Shown: piece by piece, positions 54,288 to 61,700 of the stretch | Layout of the letters: each line of letters begins with the position of its first letter | Numbering within the stretch: the stretch's first letter is position 1 | Source: Tabrizicola sp. TH137 | Lineage (GTDB): Bacteria; Pseudomonadota; Alphaproteobacteria; Rhodobacterales; Rhodobacteraceae | NCBI RefSeq assembly: GCF_002855575.1 | Contig: NZ_PKRQ01000003.1 | Location: forward strand, 1 to 64,000 | Length of the DNA: 64,000 nt | Direction: 5' to 3' | Notes under the pieces: generated by a model | What the model was told of the DNA's origin: nothing | Seen by the model: the letters and a program-made list of their open reading frames with translations, nothing else | Database searches by the model: none | Made by a program: the position numbers and the translations under genes

Positions 54288-55345
54288 TGCCCCGCACCAT
54301 CCGCCTCCTCATTCTCGGCACTGGAGGAATGGCCGCCAACCACGCGGAACATTTCGCAAAAATTCCGGGCGTGCAGCTTGTGGCGGGCGTCGATACCCGC
54401 ACCGAACAGCTTGGCCAGTTCTGCGACCGTTTCGCCATTCCTCACCGCTTCACCCGCCTTGATGATGCGCTGGCCTGGGGTCAGTTCGATGCGGTGACCA
54501 ATGTCACCCCCGATGCCGCCCACCACTCGACCACCCTGCCGCTTCTGGCGGCGGGCAAGCATGTCCTCTGCGAAAAGCCCCTCGCCACCACCGCCGCCCA
54601 TGCCGCGGAAATGGCCGAGGCCGCCGCCCGCGCGGGCGTCATCGCCATGGTCAATCTCAGCTATCGCAACGTCCCCGCCCTTCAGAAAGCCGCCCGGATG
54701 GTGGCCGACGGCGCCCTCGGCCCCATCCGGCATCTGGAGGCCTCCTATCTGCAAAGCTGGCTCGTCCAGCCGGCATGGGGCCCCTGGGACCAGCAGGCGC
54801 AATGGCTCTGGCGGCTGTCCACCGCGCATGGATCAAAGGGCGTGCTGGGTGATGTCGGCATCCATATCCTCGATTTCGCAACCTTCGCCGCAGGGCTCGA
54901 CGTGGCCGATCTGTCCTGCCGCCTTGCCACTTTCGACAAGGCCCCCGGCGACCGGATCGGCGACTATGTCCTTGATGCCAATGACAGTGCCACGATCCAG
55001 CTCCGCCTTACGAACGGCGCGCTCGGCACCGTCACCGCCACCCGCTTTGCCACCGGGCACCTGAATGACCTGCGCCTCCGGCTGCATGGCGACAAGGGCG
55101 CGCTCGATGTGGCCTTCGAAAAGGGGAAAAGCCGCCTCACCGCCTGCCTGCCCCCCGATCTCGAAAGCGGCACATGGCGGCGCATCCCCTGCCCGCCCGT
55201 CCCCACCGTCTATCGCCGCTTCATCGCCGCGATCCGGGGGCAAGGCCCCGCCATCCCCGATTTCGCCCGCGCCGCGCGCCTGCAACAGATTCTCGACCGG
55301 GCCGAGGCCTCCCATGCCGAAGGGGCCCGCGCGCTGCCAGTCTGA
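54287..55345 (+). CDS. Gfo/Idh/MocA-family oxidoreductase (ThuB-like position)
   Basis: A 352-residue NAD(P)-dependent sugar dehydrogenase. N-terminal Rossmann fold LLILGTGGMAANHAEHF, then the family motif EKPLATTAAHAAEMAE and a C-terminal beta-sheet domain (GDVGIHILDFATF). It probably oxidises the same sugar as ThuA acts on. Coupled to thuA by a 1-base overlap. The 3' end lies in a 16-bp tandem repeat. Confidence 0.88.
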   Translation: MPRTIRLLILGTGGMAANHAEHFAKIPGVQLVAGVDTRTEQLGQFCDRFAIPHRFTRLDDALAWGQFDAVTNVTPDAAHHSTTLPLLAAGKHVLCEKPLATTAAHAAEMAEAAARAGVIAMVNLSYRNVPALQKAARMVADGALGPIRHLEASYLQSWLVQPAWGPWDQQAQWLWRLSTAHGSKGVLGDVGIHILDFATFAAGLDVADLSCRLATFDKAPGDRIGDYVLDANDSATIQLRLTNGALGTVTATRFATGHLNDLRLRLHGDKGALDVAFEKGKSRLTACLPPDLESGTWRRIPCPPVPTVYRRFIAAIRGQGPAIPDFARAARLQQILDRAEASHAEGARALPV

Positions 55346-55383
55346 CCTCAGGCCAGTCTGACCTCAGGCCAGTCTGACCTCAG
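55336..55383. repeat. Three tandem 16-bp repeats at convergent gene ends
   Basis: The unit GCCAGTCTGACCTCAG is repeated exactly three times (55336-55351, 55352-55367, 55368-55383). Each unit has TGA on the plus strand and TCA (TGA on the minus strand), so the repeats supply the stop codons of both converging genes. Confidence 0.9.
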
Positions 55384-57119
55384 GCCATCCCCAGCAGGAA
55401 CAGCAGCGGCACCACCGCCAGCATCATCCCCAACGCGTCGCCCCCGCCGAAGTCGAAATCATCGTCATCCTCTGCCCCGGCCCCATCCGGCATCGGCACA
55501 AGGGGAAGGTCATCCCCGTCCCCCTCCCCATCATCATCATCGCCCGGCCCCACCGCCGCGGCGTCAAGCATCACGATATCCCCGTCGCTGAACCCTGCGA
55601 TCTCGGCCAGCCCGGCATCGGTCTTGGCAAAGGCCACGCGCACCACCTCGCCGGGCACGGAAAACGCGATCTGCACCCCGTCAGCCACCTGCCGCACCAC
55701 AGCCGCCTGCCGTTCGCCCAGCGCGAAACTCCGCCCCTCGGCGCTTTCATCCACGTCGGGATTGTCGGGAATGTCAAACCGCGCCATCCAGTCGTCGGGA
55801 ACGGCAGCGCGAAGCGAATCCGCCGCCACCTGCCGATAGGTCGTTCCCAGTCCCGGCAGTTCCAGCTTCACCCCGGCGGGCACCACCTCATCCGCCGCAA
55901 GGAACACCACCAGCTTGTCGTCATTCTCGAATCCATAGGCCCAGACGGCCTCCCCGGCCGCATTCGGCGCCCCGAAGTCCAGCGCCCGCGTCCCGCCCAC
56001 GCTTTCGGCCATCATGTCCAGCATCCGCTGGCCGATGAAGTCCTGCGGCACCCCGTTGATATCGTTGAACGAAGTCCGCCCCGGATGGATCACGTCGGTC
56101 CCATAGACCGCCGCATGCGTCATCCCCTCGGCCCCGTATTCCGTCAGCATCTCCAGGATCAGGCGCGGATGCTCCGCCCCGTAATCACGCGCCGCCATGG
56201 CCTGCTGCCAGAAATTCTCAAACGCGGTCGTGGTCCGGCCCTCCAGATCCACATCTCCCGGCCCCAGCGACCCGCCCGCCGCCGCATCCGCCGCCAGAAA
56301 ATCCCGCAACGCCTCGTCCCGCGTATAGGACCCCACGCCCCAGGAACTCAGAAACAGCCCCGGCCCCTCCTGCCCCAGCGCCGCAAGCTCCGCCCGCCAG
56401 GCCTCCATCACCTGCTGCACATCGTCCAGGCGTCCGTCGATCCCCTCCGCCTCCAGGGCGAAACGGCGATGGATGACATGATCCACCTCGCGCAAGGAGG
56501 CCTCGGACAGGCCCGCCCTGACCTCGGCATCTTCGCCAGGCGTCCGCCCCGCCTGCACGGCAATGTCCAGGTCCATCCCCGTCGTGTTCACCGCAGGATC
56601 GGCCAGCGCCGCCGAAATCTCCTGCACGAAGATCTCCGCCATCGCCCCGTATTGCTGCGCCGCCAGCGCCGGATCGGGAAAACTGGTATAGAACTCGCTG
56701 CCCACCTCAAGGATCAGCCGCTCCGGCGCAGGCCCATAGGCCCCGCCCAGCAGATCGCCCAGAAAAGCTTGCAGATCACTGCGCAGCGCCGCAGCCTCGC
56801 CCAGATAGCGCAGCGAGGGCAGCACCACCGCCAGCCCCGCCCCCCGCGCCACCGCCTCGGCCATCATCTCCCCCAGATCGGGGCGCGGCAGGGCCGGGTT
56901 GAACAGGCCCGGATATTCCATCCCATAGCGGTCGGGATGCATCTCGGCCAGAAACCCGCCCGGCCAGACCAACAGCCCGACCTGCTGATCGGCAAGCTGC
57001 GCCTCGAACCGGTCAAAGGACCGAAAGCCGGTATAGAGATAGCCGAACATCTCGGGGCCCCAGAGGGCACCACCGGCCACGGGTGCCGAAGCGCCCAGAT
57101 CGAAAGTCATGGCCGTCAT
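55380..57119 (-). CDS. Unrecognised large protein with Asp-rich stalk and C-terminal hydrophobic segment
   Basis: A 579-residue acidic protein. Residues about 15-400 look like a glycosidase-type TIM barrel (FGYLYTGFRSFDRFEAQLAD, LILEVGSEFYTSF, GLFLSSWGVGSYTRD, LEMLTEYGAEGMTHAAVYGT) followed by a beta domain. The last 70 residues are a G/D/E-rich stalk and a short hydrophobic end, DALGMMLAVVPLLFLLGMA, which may be a membrane or sorting tail. There is no signal peptide. Two ATGs are near the start (57119, 57110); the first has AAGAGGCGG upstream. Function unknown; close to an RTX exoprotein but not in the same unit. Confidence 0.6.
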   Translation of the reverse strand: MTAMTFDLGASAPVAGGALWGPEMFGYLYTGFRSFDRFEAQLADQQVGLLVWPGGFLAEMHPDRYGMEYPGLFNPALPRPDLGEMMAEAVARGAGLAVVLPSLRYLGEAAALRSDLQAFLGDLLGGAYGPAPERLILEVGSEFYTSFPDPALAAQQYGAMAEIFVQEISAALADPAVNTTGMDLDIAVQAGRTPGEDAEVRAGLSEASLREVDHVIHRRFALEAEGIDGRLDDVQQVMEAWRAELAALGQEGPGLFLSSWGVGSYTRDEALRDFLAADAAAGGSLGPGDVDLEGRTTTAFENFWQQAMAARDYGAEHPRLILEMLTEYGAEGMTHAAVYGTDVIHPGRTSFNDINGVPQDFIGQRMLDMMAESVGGTRALDFGAPNAAGEAVWAYGFENDDKLVVFLAADEVVPAGVKLELPGLGTTYRQVAADSLRAAVPDDWMARFDIPDNPDVDESAEGRSFALGERQAAVVRQVADGVQIAFSVPGEVVRVAFAKTDAGLAEIAGFSDGDIVMLDAAAVGPGDDDDGEGDGDDLPLVPMPDGAGAEDDDDFDFGGGDALGMMLAVVPLLFLLGMA

Positions 57120-57278
57120 GCGCCGCCTCTTGGTCCGCCGTGCAGGGGTCTTGCCCCTTCCCCTTGCGAAAACCGTGCCGCCCGCCTCGCGCCAAAACCG
57201 CGCGCCCGCCTGTCGCCGCCGGAACAGACCGGCTTTCCCCGCCCCGCTTCACTGCGACCTGCCAGACAGGAGCCGCCC

Positions 57279-58382
57279 ATGCGCATCACCCGCCTTGAAA
57301 CCTTCGGAAACGAATTCCTCGCCTTCGTCCGCGTCACCGCCGAAGACGGCCTGACGGGCTGGGGTCAGGTCTCCACCTACAATGCCGACATCACCGCGCA
57401 GGTCTTCCACCGCCAGATCGCGCCCCATGCCCTCGGCACCGATGCCACCGACTTTGCCGACACCCTCGCCCTCATCGGGGAACGCGAACACAAATATCCC
57501 GGTTCCTACCTGCGCCGCGCCATGGCGGGCCTCGATACCGCGCTCTGGGACATGCAGGGCAAGCGCCTGAGTCAGCCCGTCGTCGCCCTGCTCGGCGGCA
57601 CACCGGGCCGCCTGCGGGCCTATGCCTCCTCCATGAAGCGCGACATCACTCCGGAAGACGAGGCCGCCCGCTTCCGCGCCCTGCGCGACACGAAGGGCTT
57701 CACCGCCTTCAAATGGCGTGTGGGCCGCGAATGCGGCCGCGACCAGGACGAATGGCCTGGCCGGACCGAGGCGGTCATTCCCACCGTCTCCCGCGCGCTC
57801 GGCGACGGGATCGACAAGCTGGTCGATGCCAATTCCTGCTATTCCCCCGCCCGCGCCATCGAAGTGGGCAAGCGGTTGCAGGACGAAGGCATCGGCCATT
57901 TCGAGGAACCCTGCCCCTATTGGGAATATGACCAGACCGCCGAGGTGCGCGCCGCGCTCGATCTCGACGTGACGGGGGGCGAACAGGATTGCGAATTCGC
58001 AAGCTGGGCGCTGATGATCGCCCGGCGCTCGGTCGATGTGCTGCAACCCGATGTGATGTACATGGGCGGCATCACCCGCACGCTGGAAGTCGCCCGCATG
58101 GGCGCGGCGGCGGGCCTGCCCGTCACGCCTCATGCCGCCAACCTCAGCCTCGTCACCATGTGCACCATGCACCTGCTCAAGGCCCTGCCCAATGCCGGGC
58201 GCTATCTCGAACTCTCCATCGAAGGCCCCGACTACTATCCATGGCAGGAGGGGCTCTTTCTCGGCGATCCCTACCGGGTGGAGGATGGCCATGTCACCGT
58301 CCCCGACGCGCCCGGCTGGGGGGTGGACATCAACCCCGACTGGCTGTCACGGGCGACATGGCAGGAAACCGCGCTCACCTGA
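57279..58382 (+). CDS. Enolase-superfamily (mandelate racemase/muconate-lactonising type) enzyme
   Basis: A 367-residue enzyme with the N-terminal capping domain and TIM barrel. Metal ligands are in DANSCYSP, EEPCPYWE and GGEQDC, the base region is FKWRVGR and the catalytic His is in VTPHAANLSL. It abstracts an alpha proton from a carboxylate, most often as a sugar-acid dehydratase. ACAGGAGCC before the ATG. Nearby thuA and the Gfo/Idh/MocA gene fit a sugar-degradation theme, but the gene has its own promoter region. Confidence 0.87.
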   Translation: MRITRLETFGNEFLAFVRVTAEDGLTGWGQVSTYNADITAQVFHRQIAPHALGTDATDFADTLALIGEREHKYPGSYLRRAMAGLDTALWDMQGKRLSQPVVALLGGTPGRLRAYASSMKRDITPEDEAARFRALRDTKGFTAFKWRVGRECGRDQDEWPGRTEAVIPTVSRALGDGIDKLVDANSCYSPARAIEVGKRLQDEGIGHFEEPCPYWEYDQTAEVRAALDLDVTGGEQDCEFASWALMIARRSVDVLQPDVMYMGGITRTLEVARMGAAAGLPVTPHAANLSLVTMCTMHLLKALPNAGRYLELSIEGPDYYPWQEGLFLGDPYRVEDGHVTVPDAPGWGVDINPDWLSRATWQETALT

Positions 58383-58407
58383 CGGGCGCGGAAGACGGCA
58401 GGAAAAA

Positions 58408-58441
58408 GGGGCCGGGCTCCGCCATCGCGATGCCCGGCCCC
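58408..58441. terminator. Bidirectional Rho-independent terminator
   Basis: GGGGCCGGGC and GCCCGGCCCC form a 10-bp perfect stem with a 14-nt loop. On the minus strand TTTTT follows directly, serving the small gene at 58458-58637; on the plus strand a weaker T-rich tail (ATCTGTCTTGTCCTTTT) serves the enolase-superfamily gene. Confidence 0.8.
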
Positions 58442-58457
58442 ATCTGTCTTGTCCTTT

Positions 58458-58637
58458 TCACTGCAAGGGTTTGCCCAGTCGCATCTCCAGCAGCGCCACG
58501 AATTTCTCGCGGAATTCCGGGCGGCCCGAAAGGATCGTCATCACCTCGTTCGCGCCCCAATCCTTCACATCCACCTGGCCGGTTTTGGCCCATTGTCCGA
58601 TCAGGATCTGAAGTTCAGTCAGTTCACGGTCATACAT
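58458..58637 (-). CDS. Small hypothetical protein
   Basis: A 59-residue acidic, helical protein (MYDRELTELQILIGQWAKTG to ...EMRLGKPLQ) that I do not recognise. It has no signal peptide or membrane segment. The ATG lacks a strong ribosome site. A clear terminator follows. It is downstream of the haem-peroxidase gene, separated from it by a large hairpin. Confidence 0.5.
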   Translation of the reverse strand: MYDRELTELQILIGQWAKTGQVDVKDWGANEVMTILSGRPEFREKFVALLEMRLGKPLQ

Positions 58638-58677
58638 TTTCTGTCTTTGCCACGTCGCCGGACGTGATCCGGCGCTG

Positions 58678-58707
58678 CGCCCCCGGCCGGTATCCCGGCC
58701 GGGGGCG
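58678..58707 (-). terminator. Large G/C hairpin after the haem-peroxidase gene
   Basis: CGCCCCCGGCCGG and its exact complement form a 13-bp stem with a TATC loop, 7 bp beyond the stop codon. There is no T-run, but the stem is very stable. Confidence 0.6.
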
Positions 58708-58714
58708 TGTTTCA

Positions 58715-61700
58715 TCAGAAGGAGAAGGACGAGCTGTCGAGGGTATGCGCCCCGCGCAGCGTGAGCGAGAAGTCGGCATCCGCATCGCCGTCGGTGAAGC
58801 CGTCGATGATCGTATCGACCCCATCCGCCGTCGCCACTTCGCGGATCACCAGGCTGCCCGCCGCCGTGGTGCCCTGGCCGGCCAGCGTGAAGGCCTGGTT
58901 GCCAGTCGTGCCCACCATCGCGTCGATCCCCGACAGGTCGATCCGGTCGCCCGGCTGGAAGTCGGTGATCACGTCGCCATCCGCCGCGCCGGCCGAGGCG
59001 AAGACGAAGACATCCTGCCCGTCGCCGCCCGTCAGCACGTTGATCGACAGGGACGCCTTGATCACGTCATTGCCCATCCCGCCGGTGGCGTTCTCGATGC
59101 CGACCAGATGGTCGGTCACGCCGCCGATGCGCGCCGTCCCGATCGCCGTATAGGCCCCGAGGTCGATCACCGCAGCTTCCGTCAGCGCCGATAGGTCGAG
59201 CGTATCGCTGCCCGCCCCGCCAAAGAGCATGTCCGCCCCGTCGCCGGACTGCGCCAGGAACACATCGTCCCCTTCGCCGCCCAGCAGGACATCGCGCCCT
59301 GCGCCGCCTTCGATCGTGTCGCCACCCGAGCCGCCGACGCCGACATCATTGCCGCCATTGCCCAGCACGATATCCGCCCCGCCCTTGCCGAGCAGCGCAT
59401 CGCCCTGCTCGCCGCCGACGATCACGTCATCGCCCGCATCGCCGACCATGACACCCGCCGAAGAGCCCGGCATCAGCACCACACCCTCGACAACCGGCGC
59501 CGTCGTCCCGCCGCCCGTGCCGGAGCCGGAGCCCGAACCCGGATTGTCATCATCGTAATCTTCGTCATCCGATGCCGGAGCCAGCGTCGGCAGCGCCGAC
59601 ATCGACCCCGTGAAGGTCACCGAATGCGTGCCGTTCGACATGGTCACGGTGCCGTTGCCATTGGACGTCGGCACATAGCTTGCCGGGTCCACGCCCGCCG
59701 GAACCTCGATCACATCCTGCGGCCGCAGCGTGCCGACCACCGTGTCCACACCTCCCGCCGAGCGGAAGACGATCCGGTGCGCCGAACCGAGAGACGAGAT
59801 GTCCACCGTGTCGTTCCCGACATCGCCATTGATCGTGATGGTCGAGAAGTTGAGGCTGGTCGTCGTGAAGTCGCCGATGATCTGAACAGTATCGCCGCCA
59901 ATCGCGCCCCCATTCGGGGTGCCGTTGCCGTCATTGGCCGTGACATTGCCGTTGCCGTTGATCACGATCTCTTCGATCTCGGCCAGTTGCGCGATGACGT
60001 TCGCCTGGCCCGGCGTCAGCCCACCGTTACGGGTGATCACGATTTCTGCGCCCGATGCCACCGTCCGTCCGCCACCCAGCGCGAGCCAGGCCGTGGCCGT
60101 GTAGATGCGGAACGTCTCAGGCAAGCCGTTGCCGTTGATCTGGAAGGTGTCACCCAGCGCGCCCTCGGTTCCGCCGTTGATGACGTCGGTACCATCCGTG
60201 GGACCCACAACAACGGTTCCACTGCGCCAGATGATGGTATCATCGCCAGCCCCTGCGTTGACAATGTCATCGCCAGCCCCGGCCGTGATCACGTCATCGC
60301 CCGCCGTCCCCGTCACGGTCTGGCTGCCGACACCGGTCGTGATCGTGGTCCCCACAGCCTGCGTCGCCGCCGAAGTCACGGTTTCGACTGTCCCCTCACC
60401 ATCGGTGAAGGTCACCTTGGCCCGCAGTTGCAGACCCGCCTGCGCCGCAAGGGGCGTGAAGGTCGCCGCCGTCGCACCGGCAATCGGTGTCCAGGTCACG
60501 CCATTGGCAGAGGATTCCCAGGCAAAGGTCAGCGGCGTCGTGGCCGGGTTGAAGCCGTTCGCATCGGCGATGGCCAGCGCGCTTGCGGTCAGCACCTGCC
60601 CCGTCTGGGGCGTGGTATCGCTGATCGTCAGGGCACCGGTCGGCGCGACGTTGGAGTCCACCACCGCCGTCGTCGCCGCAGAGAAGAGCGTCTCCAGCGT
60701 GCCGAACCCATCGACAAAGCTGACTTCCAGCCGCAACTGCGTGCCGACCTGTGCCTGCGAGGGCTGATAGGTCGCTGCGGTCGCCCCGGCGATATCCGTC
60801 CAGGTCAGGCCATCCGTCGAGGATTGCCACTGGAAGGCAAAGGTGCCCAGACCATTCTCATCCGCGATCGAAGTCAGATCGGCGGTAAGCACCTGGTTCT
60901 CCGTCGGCGTCGTGTCGCTGATCACCGGCGCCCCCGTTGCCGGGATCGGTACCGGCGGGTTGCCGCCTTCATCGGCGTTGGAATAGACCGTCTCGATGAC
61001 GCCATCGGCATCCTTGAACCGCGCAACCGCACGGATCGCCAGACCCTCCTCCGCCGCCGAAACCGTGTAGCTCGCGCCGATCACCGGGGCGAATTCATCC
61101 GCCACGATCCGCAGGATGTCGGTGAAGACACCGCTGCCAGCCGCCGTTTCGACCTGCCAGGTGAACTCGACCCCGGCCGCGATGGCGCCTGTCGGATTTT
61201 CCACCGTCCGGTTGTCGCGGTCCGTGACCAGGGCCGTCGAAGCCACCAGCACCTGACCCGCCACCCCGACAGGCGCACCATTCAGGACCGGCGCACCATT
61301 GGCGGTAACCGAAACCCGGCCCTCGGCGATGGAGTTTTCATGCTCCGCGATCTTGATCGTGCCATCGGCAAAGAGGACGCGTTCGATGTTCTTCACGCGG
61401 TCCACGCCATCCGTGCCACCGGCACGCGTGTCGGTGATCGTGATCCAGCCGTCGCCATCCGTATCGGTGGCCACGCCGGTCAGTTCGTTGAAGCCTTCCA
61501 CCGTGTAATCGGCCAGATTGCCCGAATACTCGGCCACGTCCACGTCGCCGACCTGCTGACCATTCGCGATTTCCCGATAGATGCTCAGCTCGCTCGCCTT
61601 GATCTCGCCGGTGAACATCTTGTCCTTGATCGCCGACATGCCCGACACGAAGTAGGACGGAGAGCCGTCGCTGGGCGTCACCAGGATCTTGGCGTTGATA

